This document shows positions 26,451 through 35,605 of a stretch of 64,000 nt of DNA, in pieces. The translations under genes and the position numbers were made by a program. The notes beneath the pieces were generated by a model that saw nothing but the letters and a program-made list of their open reading frames with translations, searched no databases and was not told the DNA's origin. Position 1 is the first letter of the stretch. The number at the start of each line of letters is the position of its first letter. The stretch is from Brachybacterium saurashtrense (lineage in GTDB: Bacteria; Actinomycetota; Actinomycetes; Actinomycetales; Dermabacteraceae), in contig NZ_CP031356.1 in assembly GCF_003355475.1 (NCBI RefSeq), forward strand, positions 310,001-374,000. The letters run 5' to 3'.

Positions 26451-28550
26451 TCAGTCGCCGGGAACGGGGGACAGGGCGGAGATGTCGGCGTCGTCGAGAC
26501 GACCGATCTCCTCGACGTGATGGCAGGCCACACGCGAGGCGCCGTGTGCGGTCTGCGCCGGGTCGGTTCCCAGGCACTGGGCCTGGCGGTCCTCGTCGAG
26601 CATCCGGAACAGGGGGCAGCGGGAGGCGAAGTTGCATCCCGGGATGTCCTCGGTGGGGCTCGGCATGTCGCCGGTGAGCAGGATGCGTCGCCGCTCCCGC
26701 TCGATCGCCGGATCCGGCACCGGCACCGCGCTCATCAGCGCGCGGGTGTAGGGGTGGCGGGGGGACTCGAAGACCTCCTGCACCGGCCCGTACTCGACGA
26801 TCCTGCCCAGGTACATCACCGCGATCGTGTCCGCGATCTCGCGGACGATCGCGAGGTCGTGGGCGACGAACAGGTAGGACAGGCCCAGCTGGTCGCGCAG
26901 ATCCTCGAGCAGATTGATCACGCCCGCCTGCACGGAGACGTCCAGCGCGGAGACCGGCTCGTCCAGCACCAGCACCTTGGGATTGGTGATCAGGGCGCGG
27001 GCGATGCCGATGCGCTGGCGCTGGCCGCCGGAGAACTCGTGCGGGTAGCGGTCGGTCATCTCCGGGGCGAGCCCCACCAGGTCCAGCATCTCCAGCACCC
27101 GACGGTTCCGCTCGGCGCGGGGCACGCGGTGCACCGTGAGCGGCTCGGCGATGATGTCGCCCACCGGCATGCGCGGATCCACCGCCGCCATCGGGTCCTG
27201 GAACACGATCTGCACGTCCTGGCGCATCCTCAGGCGATCCGCCTTCGAGAGCGAGGAGACGTCCTTGCCGGTGACCTCGAGGCTGCCGCGCTGGGGAGCG
27301 GTGAGCTCCATGATCTCCAGCGCCGTGGTGGACTTGCCCGAGCCGGACTCGCCCACCAGACCGAGGGTCTCCCCGGGCCTGACCTCGAAGTCCACGCCGT
27401 CCACCGCCTTGACCGTGCCGACGGCGCGGCGGAACACCGAGCCCTTGTACAGCGGGAAGTGGCGCACCAGGTCCTGCGCCCGGACCACGGGGGCCTGGGA
27501 CTCGGACTGCGACAGCTCGCGCTCCTCGTGCGCGGGGCGCGGGAAGATGTCCGAGGGCTGCAGGGTGCCGGCGGCGATCTCGTCGGCCCGGTGGCAGGCC
27601 ACCTCGCGGCCGTCGCCGAACTCGGCCACCAGCTCCGGCTCGGTGGTGCGGCAGCGATCCTGCGCGGCCGGGCAGCGATCCGCGAAGGGGCACCCGGCGG
27701 GCAGCTTCGCGAGGTTCGGCGGGCGCCCCTCGAGGGGCACCAGGCGCTCCGTACCGGCGGTGAGCATGTTCGGCACCGAGCGCAGCAGGCCCATGGTGTA
27801 CGGCATGCGGGGGGCGGCGAACACCTGGTCCACCGGCCCCTTCTCCACCAGCTTGCCCGCGTACATCACGGCTACACGGTCCACGTTGCCGGCCACGACG
27901 CCGAGATCGTGCGTGATCAGCACCACCGCGGCCCCCGTGACCTCCTTGGCCTTCTGCAGCACCTCGAGGATCTGGGCCTGGATGGTGACGTCCAGCGCGG
28001 TGGTGGGCTCGTCGGCGATGATCAGCGTCGGATCGTTCGCCATCGCGATCGCGATCATGGCGCGCTGGCGCATGCCGCCGGAGAACTCGTGCGGGAACGC
28101 CTTCACGCGCCGCTCCGGCGCCGGGATCCCCACGATCTTCAGCAGCTCGACCGCGCGCTTCTCGGCGCTGCGCGCCGAGAGCGACTTGTCGTGGAGAGTG
28201 AGCGCCTCCTCGATCTGCTGGCCCACCGTGTACACGGGGGTGAGCGCGGAGAGCGGATCCTGGAAGATCATCGCCATGTCGCGGCCGCGCAGCCGGGAGA
28301 GCTCGCGGTCGCGCATCCCCAGCAGCGACTCGCCGCGGAAGGTGATGTCGCCGGTGATCTGCGCGGAGGAGGGCAGCAGGCCCATCACCGCGAGGGACGA
28401 GACGGACTTGCCCGAGCCGGACTCGCCGACGATCCCGAGGAATTCGCCCTCGTCGACGGTGTAGTCCACGCCGCGCACGGCGCGCACGCCGCCGTCGGCG
28501 TTGGGGAATGTGACGGTCAGGTCGCTGACCTTCAGCAGAGGTTCAGGCAC
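26451..28550 (-). CDS. Fused double ABC ATPase (DppD-DppF-like)
   Basis: 699 residues with two complete ABC modules. Module 1 is about 1-330: Walker A GESGSGKS, FSGGMRQR, IIADEPTTALD. Module 2 is about 355-699: GESGSGKS, FSGGQRQR, VLDEPVSALD. Each module ends with the OppD/F Cys-rich tail (GCPFADRCPAAQDRC; GCNFASRCP). It powers peptide-type uptake with the two permeases upstream. The GTG start overlaps the DppC-like stop (GTGCCTGA). Confidence 0.95.
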   Translation of the reverse strand: MPEPLLKVSDLTVTFPNADGGVRAVRGVDYTVDEGEFLGIVGESGSGKSVSSLAVMGLLPSSAQITGDITFRGESLLGMRDRELSRLRGRDMAMIFQDPLSALTPVYTVGQQIEEALTLHDKSLSARSAEKRAVELLKIVGIPAPERRVKAFPHEFSGGMRQRAMIAIAMANDPTLIIADEPTTALDVTIQAQILEVLQKAKEVTGAAVVLITHDLGVVAGNVDRVAVMYAGKLVEKGPVDQVFAAPRMPYTMGLLRSVPNMLTAGTERLVPLEGRPPNLAKLPAGCPFADRCPAAQDRCRTTEPELVAEFGDGREVACHRADEIAAGTLQPSDIFPRPAHEERELSQSESQAPVVRAQDLVRHFPLYKGSVFRRAVGTVKAVDGVDFEVRPGETLGLVGESGSGKSTTALEIMELTAPQRGSLEVTGKDVSSLSKADRLRMRQDVQIVFQDPMAAVDPRMPVGDIIAEPLTVHRVPRAERNRRVLEMLDLVGLAPEMTDRYPHEFSGGQRQRIGIARALITNPKVLVLDEPVSALDVSVQAGVINLLEDLRDQLGLSYLFVAHDLAIVREIADTIAVMYLGRIVEYGPVQEVFESPRHPYTRALMSAVPVPDPAIERERRRILLTGDMPSPTEDIPGCNFASRCPLFRMLDEDRQAQCLGTDPAQTAHGASRVACHHVEEIGRLDDADISALSPVPGD

Positions 28551-29565
28551 GGTTCACCTCACTGGTGGGGTCGATGGCGTCGCGCAGGGCGTCGCCGACG
28601 AGGGCGACACCGGTGAGCAGCGCGACGAGGAAGCCGGCGGGGATCACGAACAGCCAGGGGCGGGAGACCGCCGCACCGGTGCCGTCCTGGAGCAGGGTGC
28701 CCAGGGAGACGTCCGGGGCCTGGATCCCCAGGCCGAAGAAGGACAGCGAGGTCTCGGCCAGGATCGCCATCGCCACGCCCAGGGCGCCGTCGATGATCAG
28801 CAGCGAGGCCACGTTGGGGACGATGTGCCGGCTCAGGATGGTGGGCGTGCTCACGCCCATGAAGCGGGCGGCCTTGACGTACTCGCGCTCCTTGAGGGAC
28901 TTGGTCTGGTTCTTCACGATCTGGGCCATGATCATCCAGCTGAACAGGCCGATCGCGATCACCAGCAGGCCCCAGGAGGGAAGGAAGCCCAGCCACTGCA
29001 GCGCCGCGGGGAGGTTCCCCGGATCCGCGATGGCGGGGGAGACGATCATCAGCACGTAGAACACCGGCAGCACCAGCAGCAGGTTGATCAGCCAGTTGGT
29101 GAACATCTCGAACACGCCGCCGAGATACCCGGCCAGCGATCCCATGATCGCCGCGATGAGCGTGGCGGTGGGTGCGGCGAGGAAGCCGATCAGCAGCGAC
29201 TTGCGCAGCGCCGAGGTCATCGAGGCGTAGAGGTCCACGCCGATGGCATCGGTGCCGAAGTAGTGCTGGGCGCTGGGCGGGGAGTTGAAGTTGAAGGTGT
29301 CCTGCTGGCCCTGCTCGTAGATGTTGAACAGATCGCCGAACAGCGCGAAGGCCACGATGAGCGCCACGATCGTGCCGCCGATGTAGAAGTTCGGCTTGCG
29401 CTTCAGGCGGCGCCACACCAGGCGGCTGCGGGAGATGGGGCGGTGCGCCTTCTCCTTCTCGGACTCGGTGCGGTCCCGGCGCTCCGCGATGAGGGAGGCG
29501 GTGGGCTCGATGTCCTCGGCCAGGTCGGTGCCGTGATCGGCGGGAGGCTGTGCGTTCATCGACAT
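28543..29565 (-). CDS. Peptide-type ABC permease (DppC-like)
   Basis: 340 residues. A charged N-terminal tail of about 50 residues (RRDRTESEKEKAHRPI) precedes the first membrane segment. The periplasmic stretch SAQHYFGTDAIGVDLYAS is the DppC signature and the EAA loop reads YVKAARFMGVSTPTILSRH. It starts 1 base after the dppB-like stop and overlaps the ATPase gene by 8 bases. It forms the channel with the protein at 29567-30556. Confidence 0.93.
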   Translation of the reverse strand: MSMNAQPPADHGTDLAEDIEPTASLIAERRDRTESEKEKAHRPISRSRLVWRRLKRKPNFYIGGTIVALIVAFALFGDLFNIYEQGQQDTFNFNSPPSAQHYFGTDAIGVDLYASMTSALRKSLLIGFLAAPTATLIAAIMGSLAGYLGGVFEMFTNWLINLLLVLPVFYVLMIVSPAIADPGNLPAALQWLGFLPSWGLLVIAIGLFSWMIMAQIVKNQTKSLKEREYVKAARFMGVSTPTILSRHIVPNVASLLIIDGALGVAMAILAETSLSFFGLGIQAPDVSLGTLLQDGTGAAVSRPWLFVIPAGFLVALLTGVALVGDALRDAIDPTSEVNRA

Positions 29566-29566
29566 G

Positions 29567-30556
29567 TCAGACCCTCACTCTCGGGTCGAGTGCCGCATAC
29601 AGCACTTCGGACAGGGTGGAGCTGAACAGCAGCAGGATGGCGGTGAAGCACACGTTGCCGGCCAGCGCGTTGACGTCGGAGGTCTGCACGGCGACGATGC
29701 CGTACTGCCCCATGCCCGACCAGGAGAAGACGATCTCGAGGAAGGCGGAGCCGGCCACCAGCGTGCCGAAGTTGTAGGCGAAGTACGTGGACATCGGGAT
29801 CAGCGCGACGCGCACGCCGTGCTTGACCAGCGCGTGGTTGCGGGTGGCGCCCTTCGCCCGCGCGGTGCGGATGAAGTCGCTGCCCAGCACGTCCAGCATC
29901 AGCGAGCGCTGGTAGCGCGAGTACCCGGCGGCGCCGAACAGCGCCAGCGCGATCGTGGGCAGCAACAGGTGCACCAGGGCGTCCCACAGCTGGGGGAAGA
30001 AGCCCGTGATGCCCGCGGTGTAGGCGCCGGTGAAGCGGATCGCCTGGAAGCCCAGCAGCTCGTTGAAGTTCGTCGCGACGATCATCAGGATCACGCCGCC
30101 CACGAAGGTGGGCGTGGAGATCAGCACGAAGGAGGCGTAGGTGACCACCTGATCGGAGGCCTTGTACTGCCGCACCGCGCCCCACACGCCCAGGGTCACA
30201 CCGAGGACCGCGCCCAGCAGCGCGCCCAGCAGCAGCAGTCGGAGGCTGATGCCCGCGCGGCTCATGATCTCGGGGATCACCCAGTTGCCCTGGAGGTCCT
30301 GGCCCAGCTTCTGGGAGAGGGGCTCGAAGAGGATCCGCTCGATCCACCACCAGGTGCGCAGCAGCACCGGGTCCTTGTCGTTGACGCCGTAGGCGCTGAG
30401 GATGCCGTCGATCGACTCCTCCGGGATCGGAGGGTTGATGCCGAGGTAGCGGCGGCGCGGGAAGAAGAACAGGCTCGCCGCGATGTAGGAGAAGACCGTC
30501 GCCACACCCGTGAGGATCAGGTAGTTGACGAACCGCCGAAGGATGTACTTGATCAT
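29567..30556 (-). CDS. Peptide-type ABC permease (DppB-like)
   Basis: 329 residues. MIKYILRRFVNYLILTGVAT begins the first membrane segment; a long external loop (about 33-100) follows, then five further segments. The EAA loop is FIRTARAKGATRNHALVKHG. It is the first gene of the second transporter operon. GGGGG lies about 8 bases before the ATG as a weak ribosome site. The substrate is not evident from context. Confidence 0.92.
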   Translation of the reverse strand: MIKYILRRFVNYLILTGVATVFSYIAASLFFFPRRRYLGINPPIPEESIDGILSAYGVNDKDPVLLRTWWWIERILFEPLSQKLGQDLQGNWVIPEIMSRAGISLRLLLLGALLGAVLGVTLGVWGAVRQYKASDQVVTYASFVLISTPTFVGGVILMIVATNFNELLGFQAIRFTGAYTAGITGFFPQLWDALVHLLLPTIALALFGAAGYSRYQRSLMLDVLGSDFIRTARAKGATRNHALVKHGVRVALIPMSTYFAYNFGTLVAGSAFLEIVFSWSGMGQYGIVAVQTSDVNALAGNVCFTAILLLFSSTLSEVLYAALDPRVRV

Positions 30557-30984
30557 TCACGAGCCCCCGGGAGGGAGGTGGGGACCTTCGCACGGTGTAC
30601 CGGCAACAGGCTGTCACTGCGAAGAATCCGCAGGTGACTCCGGACGGGCGAGCGAGATCGCATCGACTGTTCCTCACGTGGTTCGGTGCTCGCCCCGCGG
30701 CGGTGCGGGGGTGTGAGCGATTTCCAGCACTGTAGGTCATGTGGGGACGCGTCCTCGCGCCCTCGGAATCTCCATGACCGAATCGTTATGCAGGGCCGCC
30801 GCGATGGCGGACCGCCTGGCCGTGGGGGACACTACCTCACATGGTGGAAGCAGATGGAGTTTTCGGGCCGAATGTGCGTGCTGCGGTTACCGATCAGTTG
30901 TCTCGGGAGGGTCACGACCCGCAGGTCGGGGACCTCCAGGGCGCCCCGAGGCCCCGTACCGCACCGGATCTCCGGGAGCGGGCC
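30557..30984. other. Divergent spacer before moeZ
   Basis: 428 bp between the second transporter operon (-) and moeZ (+). It contains a short GC hairpin (CCCCGC at 30693 with GCGGGG at 30705) and an isolated TACAGT (-) at 30729-30734 that could be a -10 element for the transporter. The moeZ frame is open from 30841, but that part does not look like protein of the family. No operator could be assigned. Confidence 0.4.
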
Positions 30985-32124
30985 GTGCCGCTGCCCGCCG
31001 TGCCCGCCCCCGTCCCCTCGGCGCGGTACCGCCGCCAGATGCGCCTGCCCCAGCTGGGAGAGACCGGGCAGCGCCGTCTGGCCGCCGCCCGGGTGGCGGT
31101 GATCGGCGCGGGCGGGCTGGGCGCCCCGGTCCTCGCCTATCTGGCCGCCGCCGGCATCGGCGAGATCACGGTGCTGGACCCGGACGTCGTCGAACCCTCG
31201 AACCTCCACCGGCAGGTGCTGTTCACCGAGGCGGACACCGGTCGCGCCAAGGCGGTCGCGGCGGCGGAGCACCTGCGCGCCCAGAACCCGGAGATCTCGG
31301 TGCGGGCCGTGGTCGGCGCGCTCACCCCCGAGAACGCGCTCGAGGAGCTCGCGGGCCACCACCTGGTGCTGGACGGCACCGACAACTTCCCCACCCGATA
31401 CCTCGCCTCCGACGCCTGCGAGCTGCTCGACCTGCCCCTGGTGTGGGGGTCGATCCTGGCCTTCGCCGGGCAGGTGAGCGTGTTCTGGGGGGCGCAGGGC
31501 CGCGGCGTCACCTACCGCGACGTGCACGCCGTCCCGCCCCGTCCCGGCGAGGTGCCCAGCTGCGCCGAGGCCGGGGTGCTGGGCATGCTGTGCGGCGTGA
31601 TCGGCTCCACCATGGCGATGGAGGCGGTGAAGGTGCTCACCGGCAGCGGGGACGCGCTGTACGGGCGGCTCGCGCTCTACGACGCCCTCCGTGCCCGCTG
31701 GGACGAGGTGCCGCTGGCGCGGGACCCCGGCCGCCCGCCGGTGACGCACCTCGAGGACGTCGCGCTCACCTGCGGACTGCCCGGCCCCGGAGGGCCGGTG
31801 GAGGGCGAGGTGACCCTCGCGCAGCTGCCGGCGCTGCGCGAGGCCGGGGCACGGCTGCTCGACATCCGCGAGGCGGAGGAGCTCGCCGCCGGGATGCTGC
31901 GGGGCGCGGAGCACCTGCCGATGGGCGAGCTGCTGGCCCGGGCCGAGGCGGACCCGGCCGGCGCGCGGCGCGAGCTCTCCGACGCCGTGCTCTACTGCGC
32001 CGCGGGCTCCCGCTCGGCGAACGCGCTGCAGGCGCTGGCGGCACACGGGATCGCGGTGCGGTCCCTGCGCGGCGGCTTCGACGACGCCGCCGCGGCCGGG
32101 GCGGATCTCGTCCCGCCGGCCTGA
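30985..32124 (+). CDS. moeZ: MoeZ-type adenylyltransferase/sulfurtransferase
   Basis: 379 residues from the GTG at 30985, which has GGGAG 7 bases upstream; an earlier in-frame ATG at 30841 gives an unusual 48-residue extension. It activates the C-terminal Gly of MoaD-like proteins by adenylation and supplies sulfur. The E1-like domain (about 10-260) has the ATP motif GAGGLGAP, SNLHRQVLF and the Cys of VPSCAEAGVLG. The two zinc Cys pairs of classical MoeB are missing (GVTYRDVHAV; RDPGRPPVTH), as in mycobacterial MoeZ. The C-terminal rhodanese domain has its active Cys in LYCAAGSRSANAL. It is convergent with moaD. Confidence 0.9.
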   Translation: MPLPAVPAPVPSARYRRQMRLPQLGETGQRRLAAARVAVIGAGGLGAPVLAYLAAAGIGEITVLDPDVVEPSNLHRQVLFTEADTGRAKAVAAAEHLRAQNPEISVRAVVGALTPENALEELAGHHLVLDGTDNFPTRYLASDACELLDLPLVWGSILAFAGQVSVFWGAQGRGVTYRDVHAVPPRPGEVPSCAEAGVLGMLCGVIGSTMAMEAVKVLTGSGDALYGRLALYDALRARWDEVPLARDPGRPPVTHLEDVALTCGLPGPGGPVEGEVTLAQLPALREAGARLLDIREAEELAAGMLRGAEHLPMGELLARAEADPAGARRELSDAVLYCAAGSRSANALQALAAHGIAVRSLRGGFDDAAAAGADLVPPA

Positions 32125-32178
32125 GGGACCCCGTCGTCCCGCCGGCCGGGTCGTCCCGTCGGCCCGCCGGGCGGTCCC
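32125..32178. terminator. Imperfect hairpin between moeZ and moaD
   Basis: Outer arms GGGACC (32125-32130) and GGTCCC (32173-32178) enclose GC-rich, partly pairing sequence between convergent stops at 32124 and 32205. Less regular than the other hairpins here. Confidence 0.35.
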
Positions 32179-32204
32179 GCTGCGGGCCGCAGGGCCCCGG
32201 CCGC

Positions 32205-32498
32205 TCAGCCGCCCGCGAAGGGCGGCAGCACGTCCACCCGGTCCCCGTCGGCGAGCACCCGGTCCCGGTCGGTGCAGGCCACGGCGTTGACCAGGAGGCT
32301 GGAGCGGTCGATCACCTGCACCGCCTCCGCGGCGGCGCCGTCCTGCAGTGCGGCGACGGCCTCGGCGAGCGTGCGCGCCCGCACGCGGGCGTCGTCGGCC
32401 CCGAAGGCCGCGGCGGCGCCCGCGAACAGGCGCACCTCGATCAGCGGCGCCGCGGCGGGCCCGCCCTGCGCCGGGGTGTCGGTCTCGGCGGTGGTCAT
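32205..32498 (-). CDS. moaD: MoaD small subunit of molybdopterin synthase
   Basis: 97 residues, ubiquitin-like. It ends in the obligatory Gly-Gly (PPFAGG), whose thiocarboxylate delivers sulfur to precursor Z with MoaE. The core starts IEVRLFAGAAAAFG and includes LLVNAVACTDRDRVLADGDRV. A roughly 18-residue flexible N-terminus precedes it. GGGAGG lies 6 bases before the ATG. It is 11 bp downstream of moaA. MoeZ, encoded convergently, is its likely activator. Confidence 0.93.
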   Translation of the reverse strand: MTTAETDTPAQGGPAAAPLIEVRLFAGAAAAFGADDARVRARTLAEAVAALQDGAAAEAVQVIDRSSLLVNAVACTDRDRVLADGDRVDVLPPFAGG

Positions 32499-32509
32499 CG
32501 CATCCTCCC

Positions 32510-33610
32510 TCAGCCGCCGATCGCGCTCATCGGGCGCTCCGGCGGCACGAAATCCTCCCGGTCCATGCCGTGACCGGCCTTCTTCCCCCACTGCGCGGCG
32601 CGCCAGATCTGCGCGATCGCCTCGTCGTCGGCGCCGGAGCGCAGCGCATCGCGCAGATCCGTCTCCTCGCGGGAGAACAGGCAGGTGCGCACGCGGCCCT
32701 CGGCGGTGAGCCGGGTGCGGCGGCAGTCCGCGCAGAACGGACGGGTCACCGAGGCGATGATTCCCACCCGGCCGCGGTGGTGCCCGGTGGCGCGATCGGC
32801 CACCTCGAACAGCTCCGCGGGCGCGCCGTCGCGCGCCTCGGCCACGGGGCTGAGCGCAAAGCGGGGCGCGAGCATCGTGTGCACGTCCCCGGCGGTGACC
32901 ATCGCCCCGCGGTCCCAGAGGTGGTCCGCATCCAGCGGCATCTGCTCGATCACCCGCAGCTGCAGGCCGCGCGTCAGGCACCAGTCCAGCAGGTCCGGCA
33001 GCTCGTGGTCGTTGACACCCGGCAGCAGCACGGCGTTGACCTTGATCGGGTCGAGCCCGGCCGCCCGGGCCCCGTCGATGCCGGCCAGCACCCGGTGCAG
33101 CAGCGGGCGGCGGGTGAGACGCTCGAAGGTCTCCGTGACCACCGAGTCCAGCGAGACGTTGATCCGGTCCAGCCCGGCCGCGCGCAGCGCGCCCGCCCGA
33201 TGGTCGAGCCCGATCGCGTTCGTGGTCAGCGAGATGTCCGGCCGGGGATCCAGCGCCGCCACCCCGGCGATGATCTCCTCGAGGTCCGGGCGGGTCAGCG
33301 GCTCGCCGCCGGTGAAGCGCACCTGCGCGATCCCCAGGCGCTCCACGCCGATCCGCACCAGGCGGACGATCTCCTCGACGCCCAGCAGCTGGTCCTTCTT
33401 CAGGAACACCATCCCGGATTCGGGCATGCAGTACGTGCAGCGCAGGTTGCAGAAGTCCGTGAGGGAGATCCGCAGATCCGTGGCCTCCCGGCCGAAGCGG
33501 TCGGCGAGGGCCGAGGTGGCGGGACGATCGGTCGTGTCCGGAAGCGCGGCGGCCGTCTCGTCGGTGCGGCGCGGCACGGGCATCCCCAGGGCGATGCGTC
33601 GCGAGGCCAT
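32510..33610 (-). CDS. moaA: GTP 3',8-cyclase MoaA
   Basis: 366 residues, radical SAM. It makes the first molybdopterin intermediate from GTP together with MoaC. The N-terminal 4Fe-4S/SAM motif is CNLRCTYC (Cys54, 58, 61). The second cluster ligands are in FCADCRRTRLTAEGRVRTC near the C-terminus. The required terminal Gly-Gly is present (SAIGG). GGAGGTGA sits 6 bases before the ATG at 33610, fixing the start. It leads the moaA-moaD pair and is divergent from moeA. Confidence 0.96.
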   Translation of the reverse strand: MASRRIALGMPVPRRTDETAAALPDTTDRPATSALADRFGREATDLRISLTDFCNLRCTYCMPESGMVFLKKDQLLGVEEIVRLVRIGVERLGIAQVRFTGGEPLTRPDLEEIIAGVAALDPRPDISLTTNAIGLDHRAGALRAAGLDRINVSLDSVVTETFERLTRRPLLHRVLAGIDGARAAGLDPIKVNAVLLPGVNDHELPDLLDWCLTRGLQLRVIEQMPLDADHLWDRGAMVTAGDVHTMLAPRFALSPVAEARDGAPAELFEVADRATGHHRGRVGIIASVTRPFCADCRRTRLTAEGRVRTCLFSREETDLRDALRSGADDEAIAQIWRAAQWGKKAGHGMDREDFVPPERPMSAIGG

Positions 33611-33794
33611 CTGCTCACCTCCAGGGCCGGGATCGGGGCGGACGGGGAACCTCCAGGATAGGTGCCCGCATGCGCCGGTGGTCGGGACCGGGGACCCGAT
33701 GCCCGCGACGCACCCGTCGTGCGCGCCATACTGGGCGGGGGCCGATCCGCCGGCCCGGCCGCGACCGGCTTCGACGAGGACGAGGAGAGTGCAC

Positions 33795-35066
33795 GTGACC
33801 TCGCAGACGCGCAGGGTCCCGCTCGAGGACCACGTGGCGGACGCCGTCGCCCTGCTGGGCGCCGTCCGCGGCACCGAGGTGATTGCGCTGGCCGGCCGCG
33901 CCGTCGGCCGGGTGGCGGCCTCACCGCTGCGCGCCCTCGTGGACGTCCCCGGCGTGGACAACTCCCAGATGGACGGCTTCGCCGTGGCGAGCACCGATCT
34001 CGCGGACCTCGGCGCCGAGAGCGTCCTCGACCTCCCGCTGGGGCCGACGATCGCCGCGGGGGACGCCCCCTCCGCCCTCGCCGGCGGCACCGCCCGGCCG
34101 ATCATGACCGGCGCCCCGCTGCCCGACGGGGCGGACCTGGTGATCCCGGTCGAGGAGAGCGCCGACGGCCGCTTCCCCGGCCCGGGCGCCGCGGCCGTGC
34201 GCCTGGCGCCCGGCGCCGTGACCCCCGGCCGCTTCGTGCGACGGCGCGGCTCCGACACCCGGCGCGGGGACAGCATCCTGCGCGAGGGGCGGGTGCTCAC
34301 CCCGCCCCGGATCGCGCACCTGGCCGCCTGCGGGCTGCGGGAGGCGGAGGTGCTCGCCCGCCCGCGCACCCTGGTGCTCTCCACCGGCTCCGAGGTGCTG
34401 CCGGCCGCGACCGGCGCGACCGCGGAGCCCGCCCCCGGCACCCTGTTCGACGCCAACGGGCCCGGCCTCGCCGCCGCCCTCGCCGAGGCCGGCGCCGAGG
34501 TGGTGCACACCGCCGCGGTGCCCGACGACGCCGCGGCCCTCCACGCGCACCTGCAGCAGATGGTCCGCGCCGAGGACGCGGAGCTCGTGGTCACCAGCGG
34601 CGGCGTGAGCCGGGGCGCCTTCGAGGTGGTGCGCCAGGCCGCCGAGCTCCCGGGCGTCGAGCTGTCCTTCCCCTCCCTCGCCCTGCAGCCGGGAGGCCCG
34701 CAGGGCATCGGCACCCTCACCGTCGACGGCCGCCGCGTGCCCTGGCTCGCGTTCCCCGGCAACCCCGTCTCCGCCCTGCTGAGCTGCGAGCTCCTCGCCC
34801 GCCCGGCGCTCGGCGCCCCGCCCCGCCGGCGCCTGCGCCTCCCGCTGCGGCTCGAGGGCGAGGAGAGCTCGCCCGAGCACCTGGACCAGTACCGGCGCGC
34901 GCACGTGCTCCCCTCGGGGGCGGTGCGCCTGGCCGGAGGCGCGTCCTCCCACCTGATCGGCGGCTACGCGGCCGCCGACGCGCTCGTGCTGGTCCCGCGG
35001 GGCACCGCGGTGCTCCGCGACGGCGACCTGCTCGAGACCCTGCTTCTGCCCGGAGGTGACGCATGA
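33795..35066 (+). CDS. moeA: Molybdopterin molybdenumtransferase MoeA
   Basis: 423 residues. It inserts molybdate into adenylylated molybdopterin. Family motifs: NSQMDGFAV, IMTGAPLPDGADLVIPVEE, LSTGSEV, DANGPGLAAAL, TSGGVSRGAFEVV and FPGNPVSALLS. The GTG at 33795 was chosen because GGAG lies about 8 bases upstream; GTG 33789 would be too close to it. The stop overlaps moaC (ATGA). It is the first gene of a four-gene chain moeA-moaC-mog-moaE linked by 4-base overlaps. Confidence 0.93.
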   Translation: MTSQTRRVPLEDHVADAVALLGAVRGTEVIALAGRAVGRVAASPLRALVDVPGVDNSQMDGFAVASTDLADLGAESVLDLPLGPTIAAGDAPSALAGGTARPIMTGAPLPDGADLVIPVEESADGRFPGPGAAAVRLAPGAVTPGRFVRRRGSDTRRGDSILREGRVLTPPRIAHLAACGLREAEVLARPRTLVLSTGSEVLPAATGATAEPAPGTLFDANGPGLAAALAEAGAEVVHTAAVPDDAAALHAHLQQMVRAEDAELVVTSGGVSRGAFEVVRQAAELPGVELSFPSLALQPGGPQGIGTLTVDGRRVPWLAFPGNPVSALLSCELLARPALGAPPRRRLRLPLRLEGEESSPEHLDQYRRAHVLPSGAVRLAGGASSHLIGGYAAADALVLVPRGTAVLRDGDLLETLLLPGGDA

Positions 35067-35605
35067 ACGCCCTGCCCGCCCAGAACGCCGCGGAGAACGC
35101 CGCCCAGAACGCCCTGTCCCACGTGCGGGACGACGGCTCCGCCCACATGGTCGACGTGACCGACAAGGCGGTGACCTCGCGCCGCGCCCGTGCCCGCGCC
35201 GTGCTGCGCACCCGCGAGGACGTGGTGGACCGGATCGCGAGCGGGGACCTGCCCAAGGGCGAGGCGCTCGCCACCGCCCGGATCGCCGGGATCATGGGCG
35301 CCAAGCGCACCCCGGACTTGATCCCGCTGTGCCACCCGCTGCCGCTGTCCGGCGTGGAGCTCGACCTCACCCCGCACGGGGACCGGGTGGAGATCCTCGC
35401 CGAGGTGCGCACCCGCGGTGTCACCGGGGTGGAGATGGAGGCGCTCACCGCCGCCTCCGTGGCCGCCCTGACCCTGTACGACATGATCAAGGCCGTGGAC
35501 CACCTGGCCCGGATCGAGGGGATCGAGGTGCTCGCGAAGTCCGGCGGCAAGAGCGGCGACTGGGAGCGGGATGCGGGGTCGCGGCCGGGGGAGGGGACGC
35601 CATGA
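35063..35605 (+). CDS. moaC: Cyclic pyranopterin monophosphate synthase MoaC
   Basis: 180 residues. It converts the MoaA product to cyclic pyranopterin monophosphate. Conserved stretches: HMVDVTDKAVTSRRARA, GDLPKGE, IPLCHPLPLSGVELDL, TGVEMEALTAASVAALTLYD and the catalytic-loop DMIKAVD...KSGGKSG. A 20-residue N-terminal tail (LPAQNAAENAAQNAL) is a local repeat and not part of the fold. Start ATG overlaps the moeA stop; GGAGG is 6 bases upstream. Confidence 0.96.
   Translation: MNALPAQNAAENAAQNALSHVRDDGSAHMVDVTDKAVTSRRARARAVLRTREDVVDRIASGDLPKGEALATARIAGIMGAKRTPDLIPLCHPLPLSGVELDLTPHGDRVEILAEVRTRGVTGVEMEALTAASVAALTLYDMIKAVDHLARIEGIEVLAKSGGKSGDWERDAGSRPGEGTP

Noticed and set aside
30841-30984. 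N-terminal extension of moeZ from the ATG at 30841
   Set aside because: The extra 48 residues match nothing in the family, and the GTG at 30985 has a better-placed ribosome site.
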